A stretch of DNA of 64,000 nucleotides, taken from Cephalopachus bancanus. Taxonomy: Eukaryota > Chordata > Mammalia > Primates > Tarsiidae. Below the pieces are notes generated by a model. The model was given only the letters and a program-made list of their open reading frames with translations. It was not told the origin of the DNA and did no database searches. Each line of letters starts with the position of its first letter. The first letter of the stretch is position 1. Below, in pieces: positions 24,216 through 36,194 of the stretch. The translations under genes and the position numbers were made by a program. Location of the stretch: positions 1-64,000 of the forward strand of contig JAPVLO010001005.1 of NCBI GenBank assembly GCA_027257055.1, read 5' to 3'.

Positions 24216-24262
<47 letters not shown>
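24170..24262. repeat. (TC)n(CA)n compound microsatellite
   Basis: TC tract at 24170-24216 followed by CA at about 24217-24262. The right-arm partner (58,242-58,343) has a TG tract about 13 bases longer and an interrupted GA tract. Confidence 0.95.
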
Positions 24263-24264
<2 letters not shown>

Positions 24265-24318
24265 CAGTCTACAAATGCACTTCAGAGTCTTTCCTTGTAA
24301 TTATGGCCAGACCTTGCT

Positions 24319-24403
24319 GGCAACACGACCACCATGGCAACACGACCACCATGGCAACAAGACCACTATGGCAACAGGACCACCATGGCAACAAGACCAT
24401 AAT
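24319..24403 (+). repeat. 17-base minisatellite, 5 units
   Basis: Five head-to-tail units of GGCAACACGACCACCAT with variants (AAG, AGG, CTAT, CATAAT). The right arm has five units too (58101-58185), but with a different order of variants. Confidence 0.95.
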
Positions 24404-24568
24404 GACGACACCTCTGAGTCTGGAAAGATTGCCAAACCTCACATCTTCCCTGGTAGTATGTTATTCCTTCAGCTCCTATGTCAGTGCATCACTGTGCTCC
24501 TGTGATTTGACTTATCGTGTGTGAACTGGCTGTACAGAACAAGCAGCAGTGATAGTAATGGGGCAGCG

Positions 24569-25285
24569 TGTTAGTTTTCTCGGGTTGCCATAAGAGAGTA
24601 CCACAGACTGGCTGACTTAAAAGACAGAAGTTTATTTTCTGTATTTTTTTCTTTCTTTTTTTTTTTTTTTTTGAGTTGAAGTCTCACTCTGTCGCCCAGA
24701 GTGGAGTGCAGTGGCTGCTCCTGGCCACCGCAACCTCGACCTGCTGGGCTCCAGCGATCCTTCCGCCTCAGCCTTACAAGTAGCTGGAACTACAGGCCTG
24801 TGGTACCACACCCAGCTAATTTTTTAAAAAAATTTATTGTAGAGATGGAGTCTCGCCAAGTTGCCCAGGTGGGTCTTGAACCCGCGGGCTCAGGCAATCC
24901 ACTCACCTCGGCCTCCCAAAGTGCTGGGATTGCAGACTGAGCCTTCGAGCCTGGCCAGAAGTTTATTTTCTCACAGTTCTGGAGGCTGGAAGCCAAGCTC
25001 AAATTGACAGCATGGTTGGCTCAGCATCTCTCCATGGCTTGCAGATAGCTGCCCCCTTGTTGCCTCTTCACCACGGGGTTGTCCCTTTGCAGATGTGTGC
25101 CCTGTGTATCTCCCTGTATTCTAATATCTTTCTTAAGGACACCTGTCAGATTGAATTCAGAGTCACTCTATAGCCTCATTTCAATGCAATGGCCTTTTAA
25201 ATGGTTGTATCCCCAAGTACAGTCATATCGTGAGGTGCCAGAGTTTGGGCCTCAGTATATGAATTGTGAAGAAATGCAGCTTAGT
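24569..25285 (-). mobile_element. MLT1-type MaLR LTR, split by an Alu
   Basis: Reverse-oriented MLT1 LTR: GTTGCCATAAGAGAGTACCA, TCACAGTTCTGGAGGCTGG, AAGGACACCTGTCAG, CCAAGTACAGTCATATCGTG. Alu insertion at 24641-24956. Mirrored at about 57,225-57,947 on the plus strand. Confidence 0.85.
24641..24956 (-). mobile_element. Alu SINE in MLT1 (left arm)
   Basis: Minus-strand Alu with perfect target-site duplications AGAAGTTTATTTTCT at 24626-24640 and 24957-24971. Partner copy at 57,564-57,873. Confidence 0.95.
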
Positions 25286-26286
25286 CCATAACAAGAAGGA
25301 TCAACTCTGAATCACTCTGTTATCCCCTTCCCTGCCAGCATCTGTCTCCTTCACAGAGAAAGCCAGAATCAAAATATGTTTCCTTCTTCACACAGAATGT
25401 GCCTAGCACTGTGCTGAGCAAATAATAGACCTCTTTCCCCGTGCCTGCTAACGCTTCCCACGGTGACCTAGCTAATCCGCAAAAGCGTCTATGACCCATT
25501 GGACAGGGGAAAAGTAACGCCCTCTGGAACCCCCAGTCAGAATGCTGAACAAACCACCTGGTCCCTCCCCATGAACCCCTGGTTCCTCGTGCATAACAGA
25601 AAGATAATGCCAGTTACTGGCTTTGTAAGATTGTCTGAAGACTGAACAGGGTTCCGGTACAACACGTGCCTGGACGTAGTGTATGCCTCAATTGTTGGGA
25701 GTGTATTCCTTTCAGTCCATATTCAGTCCTTACCCCTGACTGTGTATTTGACCCTAGGAGCTGTGCTTCTCCTTTCCCACTTGGTTTGCTGATGGCTGAC
25801 CCAACGGCCTTTCCTATCTATGTCCAGCGAAAACAAAACAAAACAAACAAAAAACTGATTTTGTTCAAAGAAGCAATGTGTTCGGTTCTGAGGGTGGGAA
25901 GCTCAGAAATTTTTTGTTCCAGTCATGGCTATCCCAGTCTCCTTTGCCATACGATGTTTTTTCCAGCCTCTCCTATAATTAAAGGTAGCAATGAGACTCA
26001 GTGCTGCCCAATAAGCTGTAAGAGTCTGTGTTGAGGGCTTCTATAGAAGAGGCTGTTTCTTATAAAAAGGGCAGCTGTGACAGAAGAGGATGGTGGTACT
26101 TGAAATGTGATAAAGATGCCAGGAGCTGTTGCAGCCATGCTGTGACAAACATGAGGTAACAGAGTCAATTAACTAATGGGCGCCTTGGTGTCTTTGTGGG
26201 TGTTTTTGCAGCAGAATCTACACACGTGTGCTTCCGCACTTCTTATCACAGGAAATAGAAAATGGGGCCCTGCTGATCACTGGCCC
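25286..26286. other. Arm segment shared by all three copies
   Basis: Present in the left arm, the right arm (about 56,235-57,225, reversed) and the central copy (about 39,600-40,530, reversed). It includes a MIR-like stretch near 25,390-25,650 (GCCTAGCACTGTGCTGAGCA). An open stretch at 25666-26034 is not conserved as a frame across copies, so I do not call a gene. Confidence 0.6.
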
Positions 26287-26302
26287 TAAAGTTTAGCTTA
26301 AA

Positions 26303-27009
26303 ATCAAAACCATATTGAGATACCACCTAACCCCAGTAAGAATGGTCATCATTAATAAAACAAACAACAATAGATGCTGGAGATGATGTGGAGAAAAAGG
26401 AACGCTTGTACACTGCTTGCAGGAATGCAAACTAGTGCAACCTCTTTGGAAGACTGTGTGGCCATTTCTGAACGAACTGGAAATTGGCCTTCCATATGAT
26501 CCAGGAATTCCCCTATTGGGAATATTCCTGGAGGAACTCAAATCATTCTACAAAAAAGATGCCTCACGCGTATGTTTGTTGCAGCTCTATTCACCATAGC
26601 AAAAACATGAATCCAACCATGCTGGCCATCAAATTTGGACTGCATTAAAAAAATGTGGTACATATACACCATGGATTATTATGCAGCCATAAAGAAGAAC
26701 AAACGTATGGCCTTCACAGCAACTTGGATGGATTTAGCGTCGCTCATACTCAGTGACCTATCACAGAAACAAAGAACAGAGTACTATATGTTCTCACTCA
26801 TAAGGAGACCTTGAACAATTATAATACTCTAAGAAAGGGATTGGCAGTAGTGGGAAACTGTCAGGGTAGGGGGTGGGATTGGCAGTTGAGCGACACTACT
26901 AGGGGAAGGAGGGGCACAGCTCATCAACAAGGGTACCTGCATAATCAATGCTTGCATACCTAGCCCTGAATTGTACCCCACATCTTTATAATAATAAAAA
27001 TAGAAAACT
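26303..27009 (+). mobile_element. 5'-truncated L1 (left arm)
   Basis: L1 3' end of about 700 bases including CTATTGGGAATATTCCTGGA and GAATTGTACCCCACATC, then an A-rich tail. Target-site duplications AAAGTTTAGCTTAAAA at about 26287-26302 and 27010-27025. Present reversed in the right arm (55,507-56,228), absent from the central copy. Confidence 0.95.
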
Positions 27010-27859
27010 GAAAGTTTAGCTTAAAAACTAGAGCCCTGATCCCATGTGCAGATATTCTAATTTTATTAGTCTATATTGTGATGGCTTTGACATTTTTGAA
27101 AAGTTTCTATTGTAAATAATGTCAATCAGATATGTGACAAGCTATTATATGAAAAAGAACCCAAGTGTATATCACACCCCACTTCAACAATCACAAACTC
27201 TTGTTCAATCTTATCTCATCCATACCCACTAACTTCCCAGCCCTCCACCTTAGCTTCAAGTAAATTTTCGACATTCCATCAGTCAATCTATATATCCTGT
27301 AGACGATAGCTCTCAAAAAAAAAGTCACTTTTAAAATTACTACTTTAGAACATAATACATTCCATTATGGTGCCTTAACAACAATGAATAATTGCCTAAT
27401 ATCTTCAGTATTAATTCACAGATAAAAATTTGTTTTATTTTGTCCTAAATGCTTATGTTTTCACTTGATTATTTTCAACTCCATTTCCCATTTGGTTTCA
27501 TGTGTTGTAATTGATTGACATGCCTGTTAATCCTTGGTAAAATTAACGCTCTGTCTCCTCATCTCTTTCTTGTGAGAATTGGGTCCCTATTCTAGAGTCT
27601 CCCACATGCTGAATTTTGCTGATGTCTTTTCATTGGCATTGTTGAACACTCTCTTTTGTCCTCTGTCTTCCTTGTAAATTGAGAGTTAAATCTAGAGTCT
27701 TCTTTCAATTCAGGCTTCATAATTTGGCAATAATTCTTCAGAGGCAGTGTCACATTAGTCCTTCCCAAGGCTATACCGAACAGTTGTCCCTCTTTTTGTA
27801 GTGGGAACAGATATTGATTGCTGTTGCCTAGGTTACTTGTGTCATTTGAGGCCCTAATT

Positions 27860-27860
<1 letters not shown>

Positions 27861-27914
<54 letters not shown>

Positions 27915-27926
27915 GAGAGAGAGAGA
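27861..27926. repeat. (CA)n(GA)n microsatellite
   Basis: About 51 bases of CA followed by a short GA run, next to an old Alu. Absent from the right arm. Confidence 0.95.
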
Positions 27927-28195
27927 TTTGTTAGGTCTGCCATCCAGGCTGGTGGGTAGTGGCGGGATCATGGCTCACTACAACCTTGACATCCTGGACT
28001 CAAGGGATCCTCCTGCCTCAACCTTTGGAGTTGCTGACAGTATAGGTGCATGCCACCACAACCAGCTAAGTTTTCAATTTTTTGTTAAATACTGGGTCTA
28101 AGACTGGACTCAAACTCCTGACCTAAAGCAATTCTCCTGGTTTTCCCTCCCAAAGTGCTGGGTTTACAGGCACGAACCACTGTGGCCGGCCACAA
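27927..28195 (-). mobile_element. Alu SINE, old (J-like), left arm only
   Basis: Strongly diverged minus-strand Alu ending CACTGTGGCCGGCC. No counterpart at the matching point of the right arm. Confidence 0.8.
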
Positions 28196-28965
28196 CAGAG
28201 ACATTTCCGTTTTACTTCTATCTTGTCATTTATGACTTGGAATTCTTCAATACAGACATATAATATTTGGGAACTAATTTGTATGGCAAACACAGGATAT
28301 TTATTTGTTTCATAATTTGCTTCTATTTACTCAATTTTGACATAGTGAATTTATTCCCTAGCATTTTATAATGGTAGACACGCGGTTCCTATGAACTCAA
28401 AATGTAATCATGTTTGATGGGTTTGACTACATGTTAGTTATTCTAATTGACACTCAAGTTTTCCTACATGATGAAAATTTATGAATCTGCCTACTAGAAT
28501 GCAGAAGCAATCACAAAGCAGCTGCTTAGTAAATGTGTGCTGAAATGATGTCAAAAGACTTAGTGAGGTGTACTGACATCACACTTGGTTTTTTATTATG
28601 ACATCATATTACTATGCCTGGTCTTCCACCAGATGTTTAAAATTGACATTACAACTTTACTGTCTTTGGTGTTATTCTAACATTACTGCATTTGGAGACA
28701 GAAAAATTAAGGTTCACTCTTCTTTATTGAATCTTTCCACTTTATTGGGGAACGAGTTGACCTCAACTAGGCTCATTCATTTGATTATCTTTTGGCTTGC
28801 AAAATTCATTTTCTCACATTACCATTAATTCTCACTCATGCTGTTTGTTCTGTGCTGGTCTGTGCAGTTATCTGCTGTTTTTCTGCTTTCTAGAACTTTT
28901 CATAGCTCAAATTTTTTCTTTCCCTAGCACATCTCCTCCTTACCATAGTACCAGAGCTCCTATGG

Positions 28966-29276
28966 AAGTATCCCCAGCTATCAGTATCTGTGGGTTCCGC
29001 ATCTATGCATTCAACCAACCATGCTTGAACAAGATAAAATTCCACAATGTTCCAAAAAGCAAAACTTGAATTTATCATGTGCCAAGTACTATGTTGAATG
29101 AAGTGATGTTTGGCATGTACTAGGTTTTATATGCAATCTAGAGATGACTTAAATATGTGTGATAATTGGGAGGTTATATGCAAATAACCATTTTATATGA
29201 GGGATTTGAGCATCCAGGGATTTTGGTATCCATGAAGTGTCCTGGAACCATCTCCCCATAGACAGGAAGGAACAAG
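28966..29276. mobile_element. Tigger/MER2-like DNA transposon, left arm only
   Basis: Ends read CAGTATCTGTGGGTTCCGCA and GGTATCCATGAAGTGTCCTG, with TATATGAGGGATTTGAGCAT inside, typical of MER2-type elements. The right arm lacks it at 53,729-53,735. Confidence 0.7.
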
Positions 29277-29470
29277 TGTGTTTGTTAGTAAATCACCAGG
29301 CATCTCTTCTCTGCTTCTCAATTATTTTTGTCCCTAATTATGAGTGTGCATTTTGGGAACTAATGAGTGTTTGGGGTTTGGCCATATTAGAGACCCTTTG
29401 TTGTTTTTCCACAAACTTCAATTTTCTGATTTCTAACATTAGGCTAGGCGCTTACTTTCCTGTGTCCTTG

Positions 29471-30864
29471 TGAAATGAGATTGATAAAAGATATTAGCAC
29501 ATTATGAAGCATGCAAATTCTGGTGTATATAAAACATTTGTACCCATGATTACTTGAATATAAGCTGTCACATAAAAAATATTGGATTAAGTGTAAGGGA
29601 ACAAGACAATCCCTTTAATTTACCCTGTTATTTTGAGAGAACAGAGCAATATTTTGTTAATTGTTTGCCAGGATATGTTCAGAGATTAGTTTGCCATCAT
29701 GTTAACCTATAAAAACACACTTTCCACTTTTTAACCCCCAAATTAGACCACTTTCTGATAGGTTACTCCAGTACTTGACTGCCAGGAAATTCTGTTCTTC
29801 CTGAAGGTACTTCACCAAATTGTGTTGTAGTGGTTGTGTGTACTGGTAGAAATTGAAAAGGATCGAAAGACTAGTAATCCCAGTACAGGGAGTTCCTCAT
29901 ATTCTCCGTGTTAATTGTGTGCAAGTTAGTCTGAAAACAACAGGATTATAGTGTCAGCTTTGGTTTTCTAGTTCCATTGTCACATAGCATTAGGAGCATT
30001 AGATGAATGTGGTGTAACTCCCAAATTAAACTATTTTCTGAGTGAATTATTCTCTTGCGTGGCTGTCAGGTATTTTAGCCCTGGTTAAGGTTGCTGTCCT
30101 ACACTCCAGTAATGGTGGGTTCTAGCTGTTTAAAATGATGACACTTCTGAAGTGACTTATGTAATTCCAGCCTCTGTAGTTCTTTGTATTCTCCATGTAT
30201 CCCTGAAACTAGCACCCCAGGGTGTAGCTTTAGATGTGGATTCAAATAAGGTCTGATGCTGAGAGAACGCTTCTACTCAAGACACTAGGCCCCCTCAATG
30301 CAGTTGCTATGGGAGATGATGCATCCTGATCGTGTCGTTGCTATGGTAACTCACACACTTGACCCTGTCTCATTCAGACTTGACACACCAAAGGCAGCTT
30401 TTCCTCAGCTTCCAACACCCTCTCCTTTGTCAGTTCAGAGCGAGGAAATGGAGCCAACAGAATTTTTTCCCAAAGATACTTACTACCCTATAAGTTATTT
30501 GGCTCCATAATTGGGAAATGATTGCGCCTGGAATTGTTATTATTGTTAGCAGGTACGTGTACATGTGGAATATTTGCATAATGAGGTTGTACTGGATGAA
30601 GCACATCAATTGCTTCCCAAATTGTTGGAGGAGCACCCAGATCATATATTATTTATGACTGAAATAAAGATACCTAGAACTTATTTGAGCACTTTCTGTC
30701 TAGCAAGTTCTACTCCTTATTTTTTATAGGCAGCTTGATTAACACTAGCTAATTATTCAATGTACTACATAATAAAACTAAAATAATAAATGTATGAAAT
30801 AATGATCTATGTACCACAACAGATAAAAACAAGGAACAAACACCATGATAAGAGAGAAACAGCA
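29471..30864. other. Unassigned spacer sequence
   Basis: No gene recognised. AT-rich, apparently single-copy. The stretch 30,290-30,390 (GTTGCTATGGTAACTCACAC) has weak likeness to the direct repeat units at 18-19 kb; too weak to assign. Confidence 0.4.
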
Positions 30865-30954
30865 TTTCAAAGTAGCTTTAATTTACATTTCTGTAACTAT
30901 GAGTAGATTTGACTATCTTTTCATATAGTTCAGGGCCATTTGTATGAGGGAGAC

Positions 30955-31529
30955 CCCAAAAAACTGGAATTATTTTTGGAGGGTGGGCCCTTTGTAGTAC
31001 AGGCTTCCCCTGTTAGGTTAAGTGTTCTAGGAATTCATCGGCATTAATATACCAGCTAGCATTGTTGTGAGAGGCTGCATTCGGCATCAGTGAAAAAAAA
31101 ATTTTTTTTAGATTCTTTCAATGTGTTTGCCCTTTTCATGATGGATGATTTATGAGCGCACCTGCCTATACCACACTGAGTGTTCAACAGTTTTTGAACA
31201 AAAACGGCATGATCCCGGTGCTCCATCCTCTTTATTCACTCGATCTTGTCCCAATCGACTTTATTTTGTCTGTTTGCTTCCCTGGATGAAAAAAGTCCTC
31301 AAAGGAAATTTTTTGCCCATGTGGAAGAGGTGAAACCAAAAACAGCATAAACACTAAAAGGCATCAAAACTGATGCGCTCAGAAACTGTTTTGAGCAGTG
31401 AAGAAAGCATCTCGATAGGTGCATCGCATCAAATGGAGAGTGCTTTGAAGGTGACTGAAATTTAAACATGTAAGAATAAATGCACACTTTTTAATGAATA
31501 AATTCTAGGGTTTTGTGAGTCACCCTTCA
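30955..31529 (+). mobile_element. Hsmar2-like mariner, internally deleted, copy 2
   Basis: 575 bases flanked by TA (30953-30954 and 31530-31531). Terminal inverted repeats: TGAGGGAGACCCCAAAAAAC and, reversed, TGAAGGGTGACTCACAAAAC. The remaining transposase text covers only the C-terminal part of the catalytic domain. It shares the deletion endpoint of the copy at 10851-11403. Confidence 0.9.
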
Positions 31530-33320
31530 TATGTCTTTTTTTGTAAACTAGTTGTTTAGGCCTTTTATCAATTTATGTAATGGGTTTATGGTCTTTTTTA
31601 CTTGACTTTAAAAAGTACTTTACATATATTGAGGATATTAGCTCTTTATCGTTTATATATTTTGAAAATATTATCTCCAAGTTGGCTATCTGATTTTTAT
31701 TTGCTTGTCTTTTTGTTTTTGTTTTTATTTTTTGTTAGACCAAATGTTTCTTCTTTATTCTAGGGAGGCCATTTATCATTTTTTTCTTTGATCAGAGTGA
31801 GGAAATAGAACCAACAGAATTTTTTTTCTGGAATTTGTCTGGATTTTGGTTTTTTGAGAGAAATTCTTTCCACACTCCCTGGTTTCTACAGGATCTACTC
31901 ATATTTTCTTCTAGTATTAAAAAGCTTTATTTTTTCATATAGATCCCTAAATCATTTGAAGATTATTCTTTTTATGATATGAATTATGGATCAAATTTTA
32001 TCTTTTACCAAATGGTTATTCAGTTGTCCCAACAGCATTTATTTAAAATGTTTTTCTTTCTCCTAATTGTATGTTCAATCACCTTTTTATATATTAATTT
32101 CCGATATGTTCATGTGTATACTTTAGACCTTTCAATTCTGATCATTCATGTGCCAGTACATATTTTATTCCTGGCTGGATTCGTTTCCCTTATTGCTTCT
32201 TTTTCTTTATCAGTGTGTTGTAGCTATTCCTGCACGGTGTTCTCTTGCCCCCCAAAGAACTTTAGAATCAATTTGTAATGTCTAGGGAAAGTTAAAACCT
32301 GCTAGCATATTTTAATTAAATTTATAAACTAACTGACATCTAATGATGGTGAGTCTTTCCATCTCAGACTAAGAGATATTTTTCCTCCCTTTTATACCTT
32401 TCAGGAGTCTTTAAAGTTTTTCTCATATAGCTTTTTCACATTGCTTGTCACAAATAAGAATGTTATCTTATTTGCTGCCATTATTATTGAGCTTTTCTCT
32501 TTCATTATATCTTGTTTCTCATTATTGTGTATATGTATACAAAGTCATTGATTTTGTATATTAATTTATAACCTCCTAAATTTACCAAATCTTTTATTGT
32601 TTGTGTTTTATCTTTACATTTCTCAAGTTGTCTAAGTAAAATATCAGGCAGTCTACACATAGAATTACAATTTTTGTGTAATTATTTTGTAATTCTTTCA
32701 TTGTTTTTGTAGTATTAGTTTTTTAAATATGTTGGTTAATGTTGCTACTACAAGTTTGAATAGCTGAGACAATGGGCAACTATTTCCTTGCTCCTGATTT
32801 TAGCAGGAATGCCTCTAATGTTCTCCATTAGAAATTTTCATATTTATGTTAGTATTGACACATATATATTATGAGCACTTCCTTTATGTTATGTATGCAT
32901 ATATACCCAACTTATTATATAAATCCACACATATTATATATGATGCATCCATCATTTTATTAAGTGTTTTTTCATTTTGCTTTGTTTTAGTTTTATTGGG
33001 ATAAGCACTGAATTTCATTGAATGCATTTTAAGAATTTCTAGGAATTTTCATGATTTTTCTCCTTAGGTCTATCATAATATGAATTATATTCCTAGATTT
33101 CTTAATTATTAAATCACCCTTGATCACCTGGAATAAATCCTACTTGTTCCTGATATATTATTTTCTTAATGTGGTGTCAGATTCTGTTCACTGATATTGA
33201 ATTTAGAAAATTTGTATAAATATTCAGAATTAAAATTTGTCTGTAACGTCCTTCTTTTATACTGTCTTTTAAGTCAGGCTCTGGTATCAATGTTATATTT
33301 GTTTCATAAAAAATAATTTT

Positions 33321-33600
33321 GGGCGGAGCGCGGTGGCTCTGCTTGTAATCCCAGCACTTGGGGAGGCCTAGGCGGGAGGATTGCCTGCGACCAGGGGTTC
33401 GAGACCAGCCTGGGCATCTTGGCGAGACCTCGTCTCTACAATAAATCACAAAAACTAGCCAGGCGTGTAGTTCCAGTTACCTGGAAGTCTGAGGCGGAAG
33501 GATTGACTGAGCCCACAGAACGAGGCTGCGGTGGCCATGAACATGCCATTGCACTCCAGCCTGGGTGACAAAGAATGAGACTCCAACTCAAGATAAACAA
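33321..33600 (+). mobile_element. Alu SINE
   Basis: Dimeric Alu in the L1, starting GGGCGGAGCGCGG and ending in an interrupted A-rich tail. Confidence 0.85.
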
Positions 33601-33833
33601 ATAAGTAAATAATACTAATTTTGATTTTTATTTTCTATGCTTCATAATATTTTGTGTAACGTTGGGAGTAGTAACTTATTAACTTAGTATTATGATTAGT
33701 TGGTGCTTAAGTTTTGCAAAATTCTCCTGTGAAAATATTAAAGCCTGACTTTTTTATTTTTTTTTTTGAGAAAGGTCCTTTAACAAATCTCTATTTCTTC
33801 TATAGAAATTGGTTTCTTTAAGAGTCCCATCTT

Positions 33834-34113
33834 GACCAGGCTCGGTGGCTCACCCTGTAATCCCAGTGCTTTGGGAGGCCGAGGTGAGTGAATTGCCTGA
33901 GCCCGTGGGTTCAAGACCCACTTGGGCAACTTGGCGGGACCTCATCCCTACGATAAATCAAAAATAAGCCGGGCGAGGTAGCGCATGCCTGTAGTTCCAG
34001 CTACTTGGAAGGTTGAGGTGGAAGGATCGCCGGAGCCCAGCAGGTCGAGGCTGCAGTGACCAGGAGTGGCCACTGCAGTCCAGTCTGAGTGACAGAGTGA
34101 GACTCCAAAAAAA
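33834..34113 (+). mobile_element. Alu SINE, young type
   Basis: Dimeric Alu in the L1, ending GAGACTCC with a short A run. Target-site duplications AGTCCCATCTT before and AGTCACATCTC after. Confidence 0.9.
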
Positions 34114-35105
34114 AGTCACATCTCTATTGGGGTCAATTTTGACAATTTCTCCCCCTTAGAAAATCATACTTATTCTTTAGGCTTTCAATTTATTGTGAAA
34201 AAGCTTTTCATTATTATTTTTAAATTTTCTCTGCTTCAATGGTAATTTTCCCTTTTTCATTTCTTATTTTGTGTATCTGTATTTTCTCTTTAATTCTTGA
34301 TTGCATTAACTAATGGTTGGTTCCATGTTGTTGATTTATTTTAAGAAAACAGAATTTTGATTTATTTAGTTCTATTGCTTTTTCATTTCTTAACTTTTTA
34401 ATTTTTTTTTACCCTTATTATTGCTTTCATGTGTTTTTTGCTTTTTGATTGGTAGTTAGTTTATTTTGTTGTTCTTTGCCTAGCTTTAGGAGCTGAAATT
34501 TTAATTTATTAATTGTATTTTAAAATTTCATTTATGTAAGTTTTTAAGACCATTAATTTTTACTTTAACAACTACTAAAATACATTGCAATATTATAATA
34601 TGTAGAGTTTCCATTACCATTTTTTTTAATACTGCAATTTTGGTTTGGATTTCTCCTTCTCCTTTTATTTTGTTTTAAATAGAGTGCTATAAAATTTACT
34701 CATGCAAAGACTTTAAAAAATTTTTTACTATGCAATATAATAAAAGAATTCTGACTCCGTTATTTCTACTTTATGGAAAATTGATGATAATTTTTTGTGA
34801 GTGACCTGGCATATGGTTAAGTTTTATGAATATTCTTTGGGTGTTTTCTGTTGTCTATTTGTAAAACTTTATGTATATCCAGAAGCTCCACCTCATTCAT
34901 TCTGTAAAATAGGTCCTTCATATCTTTGATTTTTTTTTTTTAATCCATTTGGTCTATCTTGCTCAGTTGTGTTAAAGTCTGTTTTTGTCATATTTCTATA
35001 TATTATTTCCTACATCTTCTATACTTTCTGCTTTATGAATACATGTAGTGTTCTTTAGTATGTAAACATTCATAACTGTTTTGTCTTCATTGGGGATTGT
35101 GATTT

Positions 35106-35924
35106 TCAGCATTTATAAATACTAAAACACAAGTAGGGACCAAGGTGGAAGAACATTATGAAAATGTTATAAATTTTGAGAAAGACAACACTAAAAGAGA
35201 AGAAAAAGGAACAAGAAAATGGAAAGCATGAAAAAAATCAACTCTTGTTTAGGTAATAGTGAAAGTAACAAGTTTTAATTTAAATCTCATTACATTAAGT
35301 AAGGGAAAGGGGGACTTCATCTCATGCCCATAGGAACTGGTGTCAATCAAAAGACAAAGTGCACTTGCCTGGTCATCACTCAGGATCATAAGATCCATTT
35401 TGTCCCAGGTGGATTTATTATGTGCCAACTTAGAGTAATGAAAAGGGAGAAGCACATATGGCTAAAAAGGGAGGCCTTATCTGGTAACTGATACATAGCC
35501 AGAGACAGAAGTTTCTCTTGACAATCGCACTTATTTATTCAATAATTATGCAAAGATGCCCTCTATGCCCAAACCATACTTCATTTAATTTAAGTTTCTG
35601 CTTTAAAGGTACAGACAGTTCTAATCAGCTTAAAATCCCTGCTAGTCTCATTGCTATACTGCTTTAATTTTCTTGTTAACACTAGTACTACTCTGCTCAT
35701 ATTCAATACTTATATTCTTTAATATCTCTTTCCTCACTAAAGTGCAAACACCACAAAAGCATAGTTTTTTTTCCTGTTTTATTGATATTCTTTCTACATC
35801 ATCTAGAATACTGTTGTCATATGGTACACTCTAAATAAATGTTTGCTACATTAATCCATGAATAAAACTCTATGCCTTCAGAGACTGAAACATCTGATGT
35901 AGGGACAGGCACAGTAATACACAG
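35106..35924. other. Unassigned spacer sequence
   Basis: No gene or confident repeat recognised. Confidence 0.5.
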
Positions 35925-35925
35925 C

Positions 35926-36155
35926 GGGTGCCAAAAAATGTATAGATATTTTAAGAAAGAAAAAACTGTATTGAAATTGTAATACTCAATATATACCGAT
36001 AACAAAAGTTGAATACAGGTCACATTTGACTCCTGCAATTACAAGAGGTGCTCAAAGTGCTTACTATCAGCGTCCGGACACTTTTGATTATGGTGAACTA
36101 AAAGTAATACATATATAACATCTCTTAAAATGTGTATACATTTTTTGGCATCCCT
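35926..36155 (-). mobile_element. Mariner/Tc1-type MITE, copy 2
   Basis: Palindrome-ended element beginning GGGTGCCAAAAAATGTATAG and ending TGTATACATTTTTTGGCATC. Same family as 6646-6856 but in the opposite orientation. Confidence 0.85.
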
Positions 36156-36194
36156 GGTATTTTTATGAGAAACCAATTAACTATGATGTCACTA

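Larger units (their letters stand above)
18495..27675 (+). repeat. Left arm of large inverted repeat, well-conserved part
   Basis: Pairs with 54,855-64,000 in reverse orientation; left plus right coordinates stay near 82,500, so indels are small. Similarity by eye is about 90% near 18.5 kb, 93-96% at 19-20 kb, 98-99% at 20.8-24 kb and 94-96% at 25.3-27.6 kb. Shared contents: direct repeat unit 2, two MIRs, a candidate L1 5' region, an L1 3' end with an Alu, a minisatellite, an MLT1 with an Alu, and a 5'-truncated L1. The partner is cut at the window end, so the outer limit is unknown. Confidence 0.95.
27676..29470 (+). repeat. Left arm, diverged inner part
   Basis: Still homologous to about 53,215-54,855 reversed, but similarity falls to roughly 80-85% with many indels. 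Insertions differ: the left side has a CA run plus an old Alu and a Tigger-like element; the right side has an L1 tail and a young Alu. Landmark shared blocks include AGATGTTTAAAATTGACATT and CCACTTTATTGGGGAAC. Confidence 0.85.
30865..35105 (-). mobile_element. L1 on minus strand, split by mariner and two Alus
   Basis: Degraded L1 ORF2 in reverse: GCATTTTAAGAATTTCTAGG, ATCACCTGGAATAAATCCTA, CTTAATGTGGTGTCAGATTC, and endonuclease-region text near 34,370-35,080. It continues on both sides of the mariner at 30955-31529 and of two Alus. No open frame remains. Confidence 0.75.

Noticed and set aside
24149..24505. 118-codon frame rich in Ser-Leu and Thr-His repeats
   Set aside because: It is translated microsatellite and minisatellite DNA; the 17-base unit does not keep frame.
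25666..26034. 122-codon frame in the left arm
   Set aside because: Frames in the right arm (56544-56855) and central copy break at different places, so there is no sign of coding constraint.
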